A stretch of DNA of 64,000 nucleotides from Cellvibrionaceae bacterium 1162T.S.0a.05 (GCA_000964245.1 LANB01000001.1:2570392-2634391), one strand, 5' to 3'. Shown: positions 17,735 to 28,607, numbered from the stretch's first letter. Notes: a model not told the origin generated them from the letters alone. Made by a program: numbers and translations.

Positions 17735-18466
17735 ATGAGCGAAACCATCAATGTGCTGTGTATGAAGTGGGGTACCAAATACGGGCCGGAATACGTCAAC
17801 AAGCTTTATGGCATGGTAACGCGCAATTTACAGCGGCCCTTTCGCTTTGTGTGTTTGACGGATAATAATGATGGTATCCATGAGGGGGTGGATTGTTTGC
17901 CGCTCCCAGAGCTCGATCTTCCCCCAGGGGCGCCAGAGCGAGGATGGAACAAGTTAACGACCTTTATTAATCCGCTGTTTGACCTTGAGGGTAAAGTTCT
18001 TTTTCTCGATTTGGATGTCGTTATCGTAGGGTCGTTGGACAGCTTCTTTGATCTTGAAGACGGTGTCCATATTTGTCGGGACTTTGTCCGGCGCGACGGC
18101 ACAGGCAACTCTTCCGTCTATTTATACAGGGCAAACGCGCACCCGGATATTATTGCCAATTTTCGCGAAAACTTCGCAAGCATTCAGAAGCAGCATCGCA
18201 ATGAGCAGGAATATCTTTCACACTTTCTGTTGGCGCAGGGAAAGTTGCATTATTGGCCGCAAACCTGGTGTCGTTCCTTCAAGTATGATTGTTTGCCCGG
18301 TGGCGTATTGGGCAGTTGGTTCAATGAAGCCCGTATTCCGGACGATGCGCGTGTGTTGATTTTTCACGGTAATCCCAATCCTGACGATGCTGTTCGCGGC
18401 GTGTCGGGTAAGTGGTATCGGCGTGTAAAGCCCACCCGCTGGATCGAAGACTATTGGCGCGAATAG
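17735..18466 (+). CDS. Putative glycosyltransferase, paralogue of divergent neighbour
   Basis: A 243-residue GT-A-like transferase starting at the ATG at 17735, which has GGGAAG upstream; an earlier in-frame ATG at 17690 lacks one. Key blocks are CMKWGTKYGPEYVNKLYGMV, PFRFVCLTDNNDG, the DLD metal motif at 92-94 in LFLDLDVVIVGSLDSFF, and FHGNPNPDDAVRG near the C-terminus. Relative to its paralogue it is shorter in the middle region. The two genes diverge from an 80-bp spacer, so they may be controlled together and act on related acceptors. Confidence 0.8.
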   Translation: MSETINVLCMKWGTKYGPEYVNKLYGMVTRNLQRPFRFVCLTDNNDGIHEGVDCLPLPELDLPPGAPERGWNKLTTFINPLFDLEGKVLFLDLDVVIVGSLDSFFDLEDGVHICRDFVRRDGTGNSSVYLYRANAHPDIIANFRENFASIQKQHRNEQEYLSHFLLAQGKLHYWPQTWCRSFKYDCLPGGVLGSWFNEARIPDDARVLIFHGNPNPDDAVRGVSGKWYRRVKPTRWIEDYWRE

Positions 18467-18561
18467 CGCCCGCCCTGGCACTGCCGAAAGCGTTAAGTGT
18501 TGGCAGGCGATTAAACAAATAAATGTAATGATTAAAAAAATAGTAATAACCAGGCACGCCA

Positions 18562-18927
18562 ATGCAATATACAAAATCAATGATAGACCTTGTTCAAGAG
18601 GTGCGAAGACGGGCTCCGAGGGAGCAAAAAGCCGCCATTAAGTTGGCCAATCCGGATGTGTTATACGAGATAGCCGATCTGTTCCATGGCTCCAGCGATG
18701 CGGTACTAAAAGCCGTCATCAAGGAATTGATGGAGTTGGCCGGGGATCCCTGGGCCGATTTGTTGGTTAAAAAGGAGGGTGAACAGGTTGGAGAGAAAGC
18801 CAGGAGTTTGTTTCACGCCTATCGGGGGGCGGTGAGTCTGGTAGATAGAGTGGCCCCCAGCGATCCGGAGGCGGCAAAGTCTCAGCGTAAAAAGCGTGTA
18901 TACCGAGGCCGGGTTGTGGAAGATTAG
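18562..18927 (+). CDS. Conserved-type hypothetical protein
   Basis: A 121-residue protein I do not recognise. It has no signal peptide or membrane segment. The first two thirds look helical (DLVQEVRRRAPREQKAAIKL, then DLFHGSSDAVLKAVIKELME), and the C-terminal third is basic, with QRKKRVYRGR before a terminal VVED. The basic tail could contact RNA or DNA, but that is a guess. It lies between the glycosyltransferase and the ribosomal promoter at 19000, on the same strand. Codon use looks normal for the region. The ribosome site is weak. Confidence 0.6.
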   Translation: MQYTKSMIDLVQEVRRRAPREQKAAIKLANPDVLYEIADLFHGSSDAVLKAVIKELMELAGDPWADLLVKKEGEQVGEKARSLFHAYRGAVSLVDRVAPSDPEAAKSQRKKRVYRGRVVED

Positions 18928-18999
18928 TGCGCTGTTAGGCCATTGTTCTGTGCTTTGTTTTTTTTGATATAAAACCAGGCTTGTCGCCCCTGATTTTTG

Positions 19000-19028
19000 T
19001 TGACACCCCCATATCGAGTCATTAGAAT
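19000..19028 (+). promoter_or_regulatory. Sigma70 promoter of the S10-spc-alpha operons
   Basis: TTGACA at 19000-19005, a 17-bp spacer, and TAGAAT at 19023-19028: a full -35 match and 5/6 at -10 with ideal spacing. It lies about 125 bp before rpsJ, leaving room for a structured leader. Strong promoters of this type are expected for ribosomal protein operons. Confidence 0.85.
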
Positions 19029-19092
19029 GCGCCCCTCATTTCGGCTGGTGCCGGGCTTGGGCGTGGAAGTTTGCTGGATAACTCCTTGCTAA

Positions 19093-19464
<372 letters not shown>

Positions 19465-19632
19465 TCCTCTGAGGCGTAACAGCTTCAGAATCAAACCCTG
19501 GGTAAAGCTTCCCATCCACAACGGTGGGAGTTTTGTGTAACGCTCTGAAATGGGCGGCCATAGCGGGTCTCACTTTCTACCCAAATATTAGAAAGTAGAG
19601 GAAAGCCCCGTACACTGAGAGGTTATTAGAAA
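19465..19632 (+). promoter_or_regulatory. Structured rpsJ-rplC spacer, possible leader or attenuator
   Basis: Between S10 and L3 lies 168 bp instead of the usual short gap. It contains a hairpin TCCCA/TGGGA (19510-19514 with 19525-19529) followed by TTTT, and an 8-bp stem ACTTTCTA/TAGAAAGT (19572-19579 with 19589-19596). These could form a regulatory or processing element. Binding of L4, the known regulator of this operon in E. coli, is only a possibility. Confidence 0.4.
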
Positions 19633-20283
19633 ATGACGATTGGAATAGTCGGCCGCAAAAGCGGCATGACGCGCATTTTTACAGACGAAGGTCAATCCGT
19701 TCCTGTCACTGTGATTGAGGTAGAGCCCAATCGCATCACTCAGGTTAAGAGCGTAGAAACCGACGGTTACAGTGCTGTACAAGTCACCGTAGGGTCTCGT
19801 CGAGCCTCCCGTGTTAACAAACCTGCTGCAGGTCACTATGCCAAGGCTGAAGCTGAAGCTGGTCGCAACCTGTTTGAATTGCGCAACGATGATGGCGAGC
19901 AATTCGAAGTGGGTGGTCAAATCACCGTTGATGCTTTTGAAGCGGGTCAGGTGGTTGATGTTACGGGCACTTCCAAAGGTAAAGGTTTCCAGGGTGGCGT
20001 TAAGCGATGGAATTTTCGCATGCAAGACGCAACTCACGGTAACTCACTGTCTCACCGTGCTCCCGGTTCTATCGGTCAATGTCAGACTCCGGGTCGCGTA
20101 TTCAAAGGCAAAAAGATGGCCGGTCACATGGGTGCTGAGCGTACTACAACTCAGAACCTGGAGATCGTGAAGGTCGATGCCGAGCGCAATTTGATACTGA
20201 TTAAGGGTGCCGTTCCCGGCGCGCCTGGTGGCGATGTTGTTATTCGCCCCGCAGTCAAAAAGCGTAACTCGAGCAAGGCATAA
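19633..20283 (+). CDS. rplC: 50S ribosomal protein L3
   Basis: A 216-residue L3, starting [16 protein letters not shown] with the conserved central [15 protein letters not shown] and the loop [16 protein letters not shown] that reaches the peptidyl transferase region. An early 50S assembly protein. Second gene of the S10 operon; rplD follows 17 bp later with AGGAG before its start. Confidence 0.98.
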   Translation: MTIGIVGRKSGMTRIFTDEGQSVPVTVIEVEPNRITQVKSVETDGYSAVQVTVGSRRASRVNKPAAGHYAKAEAEAGRNLFELRNDDGEQFEVGGQITVDAFEAGQVVDVTGTSKGKGFQGGVKRWNFRMQDATHGNSLSHRAPGSIGQCQTPGRVFKGKKMAGHMGAERTTTQNLEIVKVDAERNLILIKGAVPGAPGGDVVIRPAVKKRNSSKA

Positions 20284-20300
20284 GTATCCAGGAGTCGACC

Positions 20301-20915
20301 ATGGAATTAAGCATTATTACTCCCAAGGGCGCAGAAGGAACTGTGAGTGTTTCTGAAGCGGTTTTGGGTAAAGAATACAATCAGGATCTGGTTCATCAGG
20401 CCGTTGTTGCCTATATGGCGGGTGCGCGTCAAGGCACCAAAGCCCAGAAGAACAGAGCTGCAGTCAGTGGCGGTGGTAAAAAGCCCTGGCGTCAAAAAGG
20501 TACTGGCCGTGCGCGTGCCGGTACTATTCGTAGTCCAATCTGGCGTTCTGGTGGCGTAACGTTCGCTGCGCAGCCGCGTAACTACGAGCAAAAACTGAAT
20601 AAGAAAATGTATCGCGCTGCTTTGCGCTGCATTCTTTCAGAGCTGAACCGTCAGGAGCGTCTGATCGTTGTCGACAGCTTTGATGTGGATGCCCCTAAAA
20701 CAAAGGGTTTAGTAGAGAAGCTTGCGCAATACGATCTGTCTGATGTGTTGATTGTGGCGGAAGAGGTCAGTCAAAACCTGTATCTGTCTTCACGTAATCT
20801 GCACAAGGTTGAAGTTCGCGATGTTCAGGGCGTGGATCCTGTGAGTCTGATTCGCTGTGAGAAAGTGCTGGTCACTGTTTCTGCTCTGAAGAAACTTGAG
20901 GAGGCGCTGGCATGA
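20301..20915 (+). CDS. rplD: 50S ribosomal protein L4
   Basis: A 204-residue L4 with the extended loop [20 protein letters not shown] that lines the exit tunnel. In E. coli free L4 represses this operon at transcription and translation; whether it does here is unknown, since the leader differs. It overlaps rplW by four bases (ATGA), implying coupled translation. Confidence 0.98.
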   Translation: MELSIITPKGAEGTVSVSEAVLGKEYNQDLVHQAVVAYMAGARQGTKAQKNRAAVSGGGKKPWRQKGTGRARAGTIRSPIWRSGGVTFAAQPRNYEQKLNKKMYRAALRCILSELNRQERLIVVDSFDVDAPKTKGLVEKLAQYDLSDVLIVAEEVSQNLYLSSRNLHKVEVRDVQGVDPVSLIRCEKVLVTVSALKKLEEALA

Positions 20916-21208
20916 GTCAGGAAAAGCTTTACAAAATCATCCTGGGTCCGGTTGTTTCCGAAAAATCCGCCATTGTTGCCGAGCAAAGCAATCAAGTTGT
21001 TTTCAAGGTAATCAAGGATGCGAACAAGCAGGAAATTGCTGCAGCCGTTGAAAAATTATTTAAAGTCGAAGTGGAAGACGTTCGCGTATTAAACGTGAAA
21101 GGCAAAACCAAGCGCACACGCTACGGAATGGGTAAGCGTAACGATTGGAAAAAAGCCTATGTTCGTCTCGCGCAAGGTCACGAAATTGACTTTGCCACTG
21201 CGGAATAA
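20912..21208 (+). CDS. rplW: 50S ribosomal protein L23
   Basis: A 98-residue L23 ([20 protein letters not shown]), which sits at the tunnel exit and docks trigger factor and SRP. The conserved basic block [20 protein letters not shown] is present. Its start overlaps the end of rplD by four bases. Confidence 0.98.
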   Translation: MSQEKLYKIILGPVVSEKSAIVAEQSNQVVFKVIKDANKQEIAAAVEKLFKVEVEDVRVLNVKGKTKRTRYGMGKRNDWKKAYVRLAQGHEIDFATAE

Positions 21209-21227
21209 GAGAGGGTAAGGAGCGATC

Positions 21228-22055
21228 ATGCCGATTGTAAAACGTAAACCGACATCCGCTGGACGCCGCTTTGTAGTAAGCGTTGTTAACCCTGATCTAC
21301 ACAAGGGTGCGCCACACGCGCCATTGTTGGAAAAGAAAAGCAAAAGTGGTGGCCGTAATAACAACGGTCGTATCACAACCCGTCATGTGGGTGGTGGTCA
21401 CAAGCAGCACTACAGAAAGATTGATTTCAAGCGTAATAAAGATGGTATTCCTGCGAAAGTAGAGCGCCTTGAGTACGACCCGAATCGTACTGCAAATATT
21501 GCGTTGATTTGTTATGCCGACGGTGAGCGTCGTTACATCATTGCACCTAAAGGATTGTCTGCCGGTGATGTGATCGAATCTGGCGACGCGGCAGCGATCA
21601 AAGTGGGTAACACTTTGCCGTTGCGCAATATTCCCGTGGGTAGTGTGATTCACTGCATCGAATTAAAGCCTGGTAAGGGTGCGCAATTGGCGCGTTCGGC
21701 CGGTGCATCGGTTCAGTTGGTTGCGCGTGAAGGTATGCATGCCACATTGCGTTTGCGCAGTGGTGAAATGCGTAAGGTTTTGGCGGATTGTCGTGCAACT
21801 TTGGGTGAAGTATCCAATAGTGAGCATAACCTCCGTTCTTTGGGTAAGGCTGGTGCCAAGCGCTGGCGTGGTGTTCGTCCAACCGTTCGCGGTGTGGCGA
21901 TGAACCCGGTAGATCACCCGCACGGTGGTGGTGAAGGTCGTACATCAGGTGGTCGTCACCCGGTTTCGCCTTGGGGTATGCCAACCAAGGGTTACAAAAC
22001 TCGCAAGAACAAGCGCACGGACAACATGATTGTGCGTCGTCGCAACAAGAAATAA
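21228..22055 (+). CDS. rplB: 50S ribosomal protein L2
   Basis: A 275-residue L2, needed for subunit joining and peptidyl transfer. The conserved C-terminal block [15 protein letters not shown], containing the functionally important His, is intact, and the end is strongly basic. AAGGAG lies just before the ATG. Confidence 0.98.
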   Translation: MPIVKRKPTSAGRRFVVSVVNPDLHKGAPHAPLLEKKSKSGGRNNNGRITTRHVGGGHKQHYRKIDFKRNKDGIPAKVERLEYDPNRTANIALICYADGERRYIIAPKGLSAGDVIESGDAAAIKVGNTLPLRNIPVGSVIHCIELKPGKGAQLARSAGASVQLVAREGMHATLRLRSGEMRKVLADCRATLGEVSNSEHNLRSLGKAGAKRWRGVRPTVRGVAMNPVDHPHGGGEGRTSGGRHPVSPWGMPTKGYKTRKNKRTDNMIVRRRNKK

Positions 22056-22071
22056 TTGAGAGGGTAATACA

Positions 22072-22347
22072 GTGCCACGTTCTCTAAAGAAAGGTCCTTT
22101 TATCGATCATCACCTCGAAGCAAAGGTGGTTAAGGCTAAAGAAGCAAATGATCGTCGCCCAATCAAAACCTGGTCGCGTCGTTCAATGATTCTGCCAGAC
22201 ATGGTGGGTTTGACTATCGCCGTGCACAACGGTCGTCAACACGTCCCCGTTTTAATCAACGAGGAAATGGTCGGTCACAAACTGGGTGAATTTGCTGTAA
22301 CGCGTCACTATCGTGGCCATGCGGCAGACAAGAAAGCCAAGAAATAA
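22072..22347 (+). CDS. rpsS: 30S ribosomal protein S19
   Basis: A 91-residue S19 ([18 protein letters not shown]), part of the 30S head near S13. It starts at GTG 22072 with GAGGG upstream; no ATG fits the conserved N-terminus. Same length class as E. coli S19 (92). Confidence 0.98.
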   Translation: MPRSLKKGPFIDHHLEAKVVKAKEANDRRPIKTWSRRSMILPDMVGLTIAVHNGRQHVPVLINEEMVGHKLGEFAVTRHYRGHAADKKAKK

Positions 22348-22359
22348 GAGATTATTACG

Positions 22360-22692
22360 ATGGAAGTAGCAGCTAAATTACGCGGTGCCGGAATGTCGGC
22401 ACAAAAAGCGCGATTGGTGGCAGACCAGATCCGCGGTAAGTCTGTGGAAGATGCTTTGGATATTTTGTCCTTTAGCACAAAGAAAGGTGCTGCTGTCATC
22501 AAGAAAGTGCTGGAATCCGCTATCGCCAATGCCGAGCACAACGAAGGTGCAGACGTTGACGAGCTTAAGGTGTCCACAATTTTTGTGGATGAAGGTTTAA
22601 CCATGAAGCGCATCAAGCCGCGAGCGAAAGGTCGTGCGGATCGTATTCTGAAGCGCACTTGTCATATCACTGTGAAAGTGGCTGATCAATAA
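22360..22692 (+). CDS. rplV: 50S ribosomal protein L22
   Basis: A 110-residue L22, whose hairpin lines the exit tunnel with L4. The conserved [14 protein letters not shown] and the C-terminal [19 protein letters not shown] are present; this latter stretch is where macrolide resistance mutations occur in other bacteria. No insertion is seen there. Confidence 0.98.
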   Translation: MEVAAKLRGAGMSAQKARLVADQIRGKSVEDALDILSFSTKKGAAVIKKVLESAIANAEHNEGADVDELKVSTIFVDEGLTMKRIKPRAKGRADRILKRTCHITVKVADQ

Positions 22693-22707
22693 GAGAGCGA
22701 ACTTATT

Positions 22708-23388
22708 ATGGGGCAAAAAGTACATCCGACAGGCATTCGCCTTGGAATCGTAAAAAGACATACCTCAACCTGGTATGCGAGCAAGGGCGAGTACGCGGAC
22801 AAGTTAAACGAAGACTTGAAAGTGCGTGAATTCGTACAAAAAACGCTGGCACATGCTTCAGTAAGCCGTGTTGATATTGAGCGTCCTGCCAATACTGCAC
22901 GCGTGACCATTCACACAGCCCGCCCCGGTATTGTGATTGGTAAAAAAGGTGAAGATGTTGAAAAGTTGCGCGCTGCTATCAGCAAGCAAATGGGTGTGCC
23001 TGTGCACATCAACATCGAAGAAATTCGTAAGCCCGACCTCGACGCAACTTTGGCGGCGCAGGGCGTGGCACAGCAACTTGAGCGTCGAGTTATGTTTCGT
23101 CGTGCTATGAAGCGCGCAGTACAAAACGCCATGCGCCAGGGTGCTGAAGGTGTAAAGATTCAGGTCAGTGGTCGTCTTGGCGGTGCCGAGATTGCACGTA
23201 CTGAATGGTACCGCGAAGGTCGTGTACCTTTGCATACCTTGCGTGCTGACATCGACTACGCGACTGCAGAAGCAGCCACTACTTACGGCATCATCGGCGT
23301 AAAAGTGTGGATCTTCAAAGGCGAGATTATCGGCGGCCTCGAAGAAGTGGATGCTGCTGCTCAAAGCAACAAAAAAGGCGCTAAATAA
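22708..23388 (+). CDS. rpsC: 30S ribosomal protein S3
   Basis: A 226-residue S3 with the KH domain motif [17 protein letters not shown] and the C-terminal [20 protein letters not shown]. It lies at the mRNA entry channel, and its Arg and Lys residues assist helicase activity. The start [14 protein letters not shown] is typical. Confidence 0.98.
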   Translation: MGQKVHPTGIRLGIVKRHTSTWYASKGEYADKLNEDLKVREFVQKTLAHASVSRVDIERPANTARVTIHTARPGIVIGKKGEDVEKLRAAISKQMGVPVHINIEEIRKPDLDATLAAQGVAQQLERRVMFRRAMKRAVQNAMRQGAEGVKIQVSGRLGGAEIARTEWYREGRVPLHTLRADIDYATAEAATTYGIIGVKVWIFKGEIIGGLEEVDAAAQSNKKGAK

Positions 23389-23430
23389 GCGCGCTTGAAA
23401 CAGCGATTTAACTAGTTAAGGGTTAGGCAG

Positions 23431-23844
23431 ATGCTACAGCCAAAACGAACAAAATTCAGAAAGCAGATGAAGGGCCGCAACCGCGGTCTTTCGCACCGCG
23501 GTTCCAAAGTGAGCTTTGGTGAGTACGGTTTGAAGTGTGTTGAGCGTGGTCGTATTACTGCGCGTCAAATCGAAGCGGCACGTCGAGCCATGACCCGTCA
23601 CGTTAAGCGTGGTGGCAAAATCTGGATCCGTGTTTTTCCAGACAAGCCTATTACTGAAAAGCCCTTGGAAGTTCGTCAGGGTAAAGGTAAAGGTAATGTT
23701 GAATACTGGGTTGCCCAGATTCAGCCTGGAAAAATATTGTATGAAATGGAAGGGGTAAGTGAAGAGCTCGCGCGTGAAGCATTTGCGCTGGCAGCTGCCA
23801 AGCTTCCATTGGGCACAACTTTTGTTAAACGATCGGTGATGTAA
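23431..23844 (+). CDS. rplP: 50S ribosomal protein L16
   Basis: A 137-residue L16, starting [19 protein letters not shown], located near the A-site tRNA elbow. The stretch [20 protein letters not shown] with the Arg that is hydroxylated in some gammaproteobacteria is present. Its stop shares one base with the rpmC start (TAATG). Confidence 0.98.
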   Translation: MLQPKRTKFRKQMKGRNRGLSHRGSKVSFGEYGLKCVERGRITARQIEAARRAMTRHVKRGGKIWIRVFPDKPITEKPLEVRQGKGKGNVEYWVAQIQPGKILYEMEGVSEELAREAFALAAAKLPLGTTFVKRSVM

Positions 23845-24035
23845 TGAAAGCGCAAGATCTCAACATAAAAACCGTTGAAGAGTTGAATGCTGAACTGCTT
23901 TCCCAGTTGGAAGAGCAATTCAAATTGCGTATGCAAAAATCAACTGGTCAATTGGAACAAACGCATTTGATGAAGCAGACACGCAAAAATATTGCGCGTA
24001 TCAAGACCGTTCTTCGTCAAAAGCAAGAAGCGTAA
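23844..24035 (+). CDS. rpmC: 50S ribosomal protein L29
   Basis: A 63-residue helical L29 with the pattern [20 protein letters not shown] and [11 protein letters not shown]. It packs beside L23 near the tunnel exit. Overlaps rplP by one base, as is common in this operon. Confidence 0.97.
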   Translation: MKAQDLNIKTVEELNAELLSQLEEQFKLRMQKSTGQLEQTHLMKQTRKNIARIKTVLRQKQEA

Positions 24036-24049
24036 TTTAGGTAAAGCAG

Positions 24050-24316
24050 ATGGCTGAAGCGGAAAAATTAGTAAGAACCTTAAGCGGTAAAGTGGTTAGC
24101 AGCAAAATGGACAAGTCCATTGTTGTGCTTATCGAGCGTCGTGTTAAGCACCCCGTTTATGGCAAGTACGTGAGCAAGTCCACCAAGATCAAGGCACACG
24201 ATGAAAGCAACGAGTGCAACGAAGGTGATCTGGTAACTATCGCGGAATCTCGCCCAATCTCCAAAACCAAGTCCTGGACTTTGGTGAAGATTGAAGAACG
24301 CGCAGCAGAAATTTAA
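24050..24316 (+). CDS. rpsQ: 30S ribosomal protein S17
   Basis: An 88-residue S17 with the OB-fold pattern [20 protein letters not shown] and HPVYGKYV. A primary 16S rRNA binder. Last gene of the S10 operon proper; 57 bp separate it from rplN, leaving room for a site such as the S8-binding control known upstream of spc genes in E. coli, though none was verified. Confidence 0.98.
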   Translation: MAEAEKLVRTLSGKVVSSKMDKSIVVLIERRVKHPVYGKYVSKSTKIKAHDESNECNEGDLVTIAESRPISKTKSWTLVKIEERAAEI

Positions 24317-24373
24317 ATATGTTTGGTCTGATGTAAAGCGTCAGGCGAAGTAGAGAAGGCTCGGAGAACAACG

Positions 24374-24742
24374 ATGATTCAGACAGAAAGCTATTTGGAC
24401 GTGGCTGATAATAGCGGCGCCCGCCGGGTTATGTGTATTAAGGTCCTGGGTGGCTCACATCGTCGTTATGCGCGTGTGGGTGACATCATTAAGGTTACCG
24501 TTAAGGAAGCAATCCCACGCGGTAAAGTAAAAAAAGGTCAGGTGATGAAGGCTGTTGTGGTGCGCACTAAAAAAGGCGTGCGTCGTCCAGACGGTTCTCT
24601 GATTCGCTTCGACGATAACGCAGCGGTGTTGTTAAACAACCAGGAAGCGCCGGTCGGAACCCGTATTTTTGGGCCGGTTACGCGTGAGCTGCGTGGCGAG
24701 AAATTTATGAAAATTATTTCTCTGGCGCCGGAAGTACTGTAA
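24374..24742 (+). CDS. rplN: 50S ribosomal protein L14
   Basis: A 122-residue L14 ([20 protein letters not shown]), same length as most bacterial L14 proteins, lying at the subunit interface. First gene of the spc block. TCGGAG precedes the start. Confidence 0.98.
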   Translation: MIQTESYLDVADNSGARRVMCIKVLGGSHRRYARVGDIIKVTVKEAIPRGKVKKGQVMKAVVVRTKKGVRRPDGSLIRFDDNAAVLLNNQEAPVGTRIFGPVTRELRGEKFMKIISLAPEVL

Positions 24743-24769
24743 AGAGCGTTGGGGTAAGAGGATAAGCGA

Positions 24770-25090
24770 ATGCGTAAAATTAAACGTAATGATGAAGTCA
24801 TCGTAATTGCCGGTAAAGACAAGGGCAAGCGCGGTACGGTTCGTCGAGTACTTGCCGACAATCGCTTGATTGTTTCCGGTGTGCAAATGATTAAAAAGCA
24901 TCAGAAGCCCAATCCTCAAATGGGCATCGCCGGTGGTATTGTTGAAAAAGAAGCGCCGATTGCTGCTTCAAATGTGGCAATTTACAACCCTTCTTCCAAT
25001 AAGGCTGACCGAGTGGGCTTTAAAATCGAAGATGACAAAAAGGTGCGCGTCTTTAAATCTGACGGCAAAACCGTACCCGAAAGCAAGTAA
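24770..25090 (+). CDS. rplX: 50S ribosomal protein L24
   Basis: A 106-residue L24 with the KOW motif ([20 protein letters not shown]). It starts 50S assembly by binding the 5' end of 23S rRNA. AAGAGG lies upstream of the start. Confidence 0.98.
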   Translation: MRKIKRNDEVIVIAGKDKGKRGTVRRVLADNRLIVSGVQMIKKHQKPNPQMGIAGGIVEKEAPIAASNVAIYNPSSNKADRVGFKIEDDKKVRVFKSDGKTVPESK

Positions 25091-25148
25091 CAGGTTTAAC
25101 TGATGACTGTTGGGTCAGAAATCCAACAGCGGAAATAGAGTAAAGAAA

Positions 25149-25688
25149 ATGGCCAGGTTGAAAGAACTGTACAACAAAGAGATTGCGCCAAAGCTGAAAG
25201 AAGAGCTGGGCCTGAAGAACGTGATGGAAATTCCACGCATCACAAAAATCACCCTGAATATGGGTGTGGGTGAAGCGCTGGCAGACAAGAAAGTATTGGA
25301 AAACGCCGTAAGTGATCTGGAAAAAATTGCGGGTCAGAAAGCGGTAGTGACCAAAGCGCGCAAATCCATCGCAGGCTTTAAAGTGCGTGAGGGCTGGCCG
25401 ATTGGCTGTAAAGTGACTTTGCGTCGCGAAAAAATGTACGAGTTTCTCGACCGTTTGGTGAGCATCGCTATTCCACGTATTCGTGACTTCCGCGGTATTA
25501 GCCCCAAGCAGTTTGATGGTCGCGGCAACTTTGCAATGGGTGTAAATGAGCAAATCATTTTCCCGGAAATCGACTACGACAAAATTGACAAATTACGTGG
25601 TCTCGACATTTGTATTTCAACCACTGCTCGCAACGACGACGAAGGTCGCGCCTTGTTGAGAGCGTTTAACTTCCCATTAAAAGGGTAA
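25149..25688 (+). CDS. rplE: 50S ribosomal protein L5
   Basis: A 179-residue L5, the same length as E. coli L5, starting [20 protein letters not shown]. The ATG at 25149 is chosen; an earlier start would add thirteen unconserved residues. L5 binds 5S rRNA and contacts the P-site tRNA. The conserved [20 protein letters not shown] is present at the C-terminus. Confidence 0.97.
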   Translation: MARLKELYNKEIAPKLKEELGLKNVMEIPRITKITLNMGVGEALADKKVLENAVSDLEKIAGQKAVVTKARKSIAGFKVREGWPIGCKVTLRREKMYEFLDRLVSIAIPRIRDFRGISPKQFDGRGNFAMGVNEQIIFPEIDYDKIDKLRGLDICISTTARNDDEGRALLRAFNFPLKG

Positions 25689-25702
25689 AGGTTTAACGGT
25701 TT

Positions 25703-26008
25703 ATGGCTAAGAAATCCATGATTGCTCGTGAAGCAAAGCGAGCCAAACTAGTAGCAAAATATGCAGCCAAGCGCGCTGAATTGAAAGCGATTATTGCAAA
25801 CCCTGAGTCTTCAGATGAGCAAGTGTTCGAAGCGCAACTGAAATTGCAAAAATTGCCACGGGATGCCAGCCCTTCACGTCAACAGCGTCGTTGTCGTGTA
25901 ACCGGAAGACCGCATGCGGTTTATAGAAAATTTGGTTTGTGCCGTAACAAATTGCGTGAAGCGGCCATGCGTGGTGATGTACCCGGCCTGGTCAAGGCTA
26001 GCTGGTAA
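25703..26008 (+). CDS. rpsN: 30S ribosomal protein S14 (zinc-free type)
   Basis: A 101-residue S14 of the long, Cys-poor type: the region that carries CXXC pairs in zinc-binding S14 reads [20 protein letters not shown] with only one Cys there and another in [10 protein letters not shown]. Matches the E. coli form in length. Part of the 30S head. Confidence 0.97.
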   Translation: MAKKSMIAREAKRAKLVAKYAAKRAELKAIIANPESSDEQVFEAQLKLQKLPRDASPSRQQRRCRVTGRPHAVYRKFGLCRNKLREAAMRGDVPGLVKASW

Positions 26009-26036
26009 ACTGCCAGGCTAAGAGGAGCAAAGTTTA

Positions 26037-26429
26037 ATGAGTATGCAAGATCCCATCGCCGATATGTTAACGCGCATTCGTAATGCGCAACAGGTTGGTA
26101 AAACATCGGTCACTATGCCTTCTTCGAAACTGAAGAAAAGCATTGCTGAAGTATTGGTAAGCGAAGGCTACGCAGTATCTTATGCAGTTGAAGATGGTGT
26201 TAAACCTGAACTGACTATCGAATTGAAGTATTTTGAAGGTAAGCCGGTTATCGCCGAGCTTGACCGAGTAAGTCGTCCGGGTTTGCGCGCGTATGCGGGT
26301 AAGGATGAACTGCCGGAAGTACGCGGTGGCTTGGGTATTGCCATTGTGTCAACCAGTAAAGGCGTAATGACCGACCGCGCAGCACGTTCTGCCGGTGTGG
26401 GTGGCGAAGTTCTCTGCACTGTTTTCTAA
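26037..26429 (+). CDS. rpsH: 30S ribosomal protein S8
   Basis: A 130-residue S8 starting [20 protein letters not shown] and ending GGEVLCTVF, nearly the E. coli pattern. It binds helix 21 of 16S rRNA and, in E. coli, represses the spc operon by binding near rplE; the equivalent site was not examined here beyond noting GGAGC before this start. Confidence 0.98.
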   Translation: MSMQDPIADMLTRIRNAQQVGKTSVTMPSSKLKKSIAEVLVSEGYAVSYAVEDGVKPELTIELKYFEGKPVIAELDRVSRPGLRAYAGKDELPEVRGGLGIAIVSTSKGVMTDRAARSAGVGGEVLCTVF

Positions 26430-26462
26430 ACCGTGTAGAACAAGAGATAACAGGAAAAACCT

Positions 26463-26996
26463 ATGTCACGTATAGCGAATAGTCCAGTTGAGTTGCCGTC
26501 AGGTGTTGACGTCAATATGAAGGGCCAGGAAATCACCGTAAAAGGTGGAAATGGCACTTTAGCGCTTACCGTTCACGACAGTGTTGAAGTCAAACAAGAA
26601 GACAAAGTGCTGACTTTCAGTGCGCGTGACGGAGCGAAAGCCTCGCGTGCGCTTGCCGGTACCATGCGTTCTTTGGTGAACAACATGGTTGTGGGTGTAA
26701 GTGCAGGTTTCGAAAAGAAATTAGAGTTGAATGGTGTTGGTTATCGTGCGAAAGCCGCCGGTTCTACTCTGAATATGACTTTGGGTTTCTCTCACCCTAT
26801 CGACTATGAATTGCCGGAAGGTGTGAAGGCCGAGACGCCAAGTCAAACAGAAATTATTTTGAAAAGTGCTGACAAGCAATTGCTTGGACAGGTTGCCGCA
26901 GAAGTGCGCGCGTTCCGTCCGCCTGAGCCTTATAAGGGTAAAGGTGTTCGTTACGCTGACGAATATGTTCGTCGTAAAGAAGCCAAGAAAAAGTAA
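26463..26996 (+). CDS. rplF: 50S ribosomal protein L6
   Basis: A 177-residue L6 (E. coli also 177) with the two repeated alpha/beta domains and the conserved C-terminal [20 protein letters not shown]. It lies near the GTPase-associated centre. Confidence 0.98.
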   Translation: MSRIANSPVELPSGVDVNMKGQEITVKGGNGTLALTVHDSVEVKQEDKVLTFSARDGAKASRALAGTMRSLVNNMVVGVSAGFEKKLELNGVGYRAKAAGSTLNMTLGFSHPIDYELPEGVKAETPSQTEIILKSADKQLLGQVAAEVRAFRPPEPYKGKGVRYADEYVRRKEAKKK

Positions 26997-27031
26997 TTGA
27001 ATCAGCAAAGCTTAAACGCAGGTTTATCGAA

Positions 27032-27382
27032 ATGAATGCTAAAAAACAATCCAGATTACGTCGTGCCAAGCGCGCTCGTGCAAAAATCCGTGAGTTAGGT
27101 TCAACACGTCTTTGTGTTAACCGTACACCTCGCCATATTTATGCACAAATTATTGCTGCGGACGGCGACAAGGTATTGGCCAGTGCTTCTACTTTGGACA
27201 AGTCTCTGCGTTCCGGTAAAACCGGCAATTCAGATGCTGCGAAGGAAGTTGGCAAATTAATCGCTGAGCGTGCAAAAGCAGCAGGTGTTAACGAAGTTGC
27301 TTTTGATCGTAGCGGCTATAAATATCACGGCCGTGTAAAGGCTTTGGCAGATGCCGCGCGTGAAGGCGGATTGGAATTCTAA
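27032..27382 (+). CDS. rplR: 50S ribosomal protein L18
   Basis: A 116-residue L18 with the basic N-terminus [19 protein letters not shown] and the C-terminal [20 protein letters not shown]. It binds 5S rRNA together with L5 and L25. Confidence 0.98.
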   Translation: MNAKKQSRLRRAKRARAKIRELGSTRLCVNRTPRHIYAQIIAADGDKVLASASTLDKSLRSGKTGNSDAAKEVGKLIAERAKAAGVNEVAFDRSGYKYHGRVKALADAAREGGLEF

Positions 27383-27392
27383 AGGTTGAGTT

Positions 27393-27908
27393 ATGGCGCA
27401 ACAAAAATCGAACAAAGATGAAAGCACGGCTGAAGGTTTACAGGAAAAGCTGGTTCAGGTTAACCGCGTAGCTAAAACTGTAAAAGGTGGTCGTATTTTT
27501 GGTTTCACCGCTTTGACTGTAGTGGGCGATGGTAACGGTAAAGTCGGTTTCGGCCGTGGTAAAGCACGTGAAGTGCCTATCGCGATCCAGAAAGCGATGG
27601 AATCTGCACGTCGCAACATGATTCAGGTTGATCTTAAGGGTGACACCATTCAATACCCCATGAAAGGTCGTCACGGTGCGTCCAAGGTATACATGCAGCC
27701 AGCATCAGCGGGTACGGGTGTTATTGCCGGTGGTGCGATGCGTGCGGTATTGGAAATTGCCGGTGTACAAAACGTACTGGCGAAATGTTACGGCTCGACT
27801 AACCCGGTTAACGTCGTTCGTGCAACATTTGAAGCGCTGCGCGCTATGGCTTCTCCTGAATCTGTTGCTGCCAAGCGCGGTAAGTCAGTAGAAGATATTT
27901 TGAATTAA
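27393..27908 (+). CDS. rpsE: 30S ribosomal protein S5
   Basis: A 171-residue S5 with the double-stranded-RNA-binding-like N-terminal part ([19 protein letters not shown]) and the conserved [13 protein letters not shown] region. It lies by the mRNA entry site and affects decoding accuracy. Confidence 0.98.
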   Translation: MAQQKSNKDESTAEGLQEKLVQVNRVAKTVKGGRIFGFTALTVVGDGNGKVGFGRGKAREVPIAIQKAMESARRNMIQVDLKGDTIQYPMKGRHGASKVYMQPASAGTGVIAGGAMRAVLEIAGVQNVLAKCYGSTNPVNVVRATFEALRAMASPESVAAKRGKSVEDILN

Positions 27909-27931
27909 TTTTTGAGTCCTGGATAACAACA

Positions 27932-28126
27932 ATGGCCAGTAAATCCAAAAAAACAGTAAAAGTTACTCAGATCAAGAGCATTAATGGTCGTTTAAAGGCG
28001 CACCAGCAATGTGTTGCAGGTCTGGGTTTACGACGCATCGGCCATACAGTTGAGGTGGAAGACACGCCTTCTGTACGTGGCATGATTAACAAAGTGAATT
28101 ACCTGCTGAAAGTCGAAGGCGAATAA
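27932..28126 (+). CDS. rpmD: 50S ribosomal protein L30
   Basis: A 64-residue L30 with the pattern [20 protein letters not shown] and [15 protein letters not shown]. Located as in all spc operons between rpsE and rplO. Confidence 0.97.
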   Translation: MASKSKKTVKVTQIKSINGRLKAHQQCVAGLGLRRIGHTVEVEDTPSVRGMINKVNYLLKVEGE

Positions 28127-28149
28127 GGCAAGGGTCGAGGAAAATTACC

Positions 28150-28584
28150 ATGCGTTTAAATACTTTAAGTCCCGCTCCTGGTAGCACGAAAAGCAGAAAG
28201 CGAGTTGGCCGTGGTATCGGTAGCGGTTTGGGTAAAACTGGCGGCCGTGGTCACAAGGGTTTGAAGTCGCGTTCAGGCGGCACAGTGAAGCCCGGTTTCG
28301 AAGGTGGTCAGATGCCTTTGCAGAAGCGCTTGCCTAAATTCGGTTTCAGTAGCCGAATTGGTCGCGTGACAGCGGAAATTCGTTTATCAGAATTAAATAA
28401 AGTGGAAGCCGAAGTCATTGACTTGGCAGCACTGGAAGCAGCAGACATCATCAGCAAAAACATCAAGCGTGCGAAAGTATTCTTGTCAGGTGAGTTGAAG
28501 AAAGCTGTGACAGTGAAAGGTCTTGCGGTAACAAAAGGGGCTAAAGCAGCCATCGAAGCTGCCGGCGGAAAAGTCGAAGAGTAA
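28150..28584 (+). CDS. rplO: 50S ribosomal protein L15
   Basis: A 144-residue L15 (same length as E. coli) with the Gly/Arg-rich N-terminus [20 protein letters not shown] and the C-terminal globular part. Late 50S assembly protein. Confidence 0.98.
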   Translation: MRLNTLSPAPGSTKSRKRVGRGIGSGLGKTGGRGHKGLKSRSGGTVKPGFEGGQMPLQKRLPKFGFSSRIGRVTAEIRLSELNKVEAEVIDLAALEAADIISKNIKRAKVFLSGELKKAVTVKGLAVTKGAKAAIEAAGGKVEE

Positions 28585-28607
28585 TATAAAAAAGAGTACG
28601 TAAGAGC

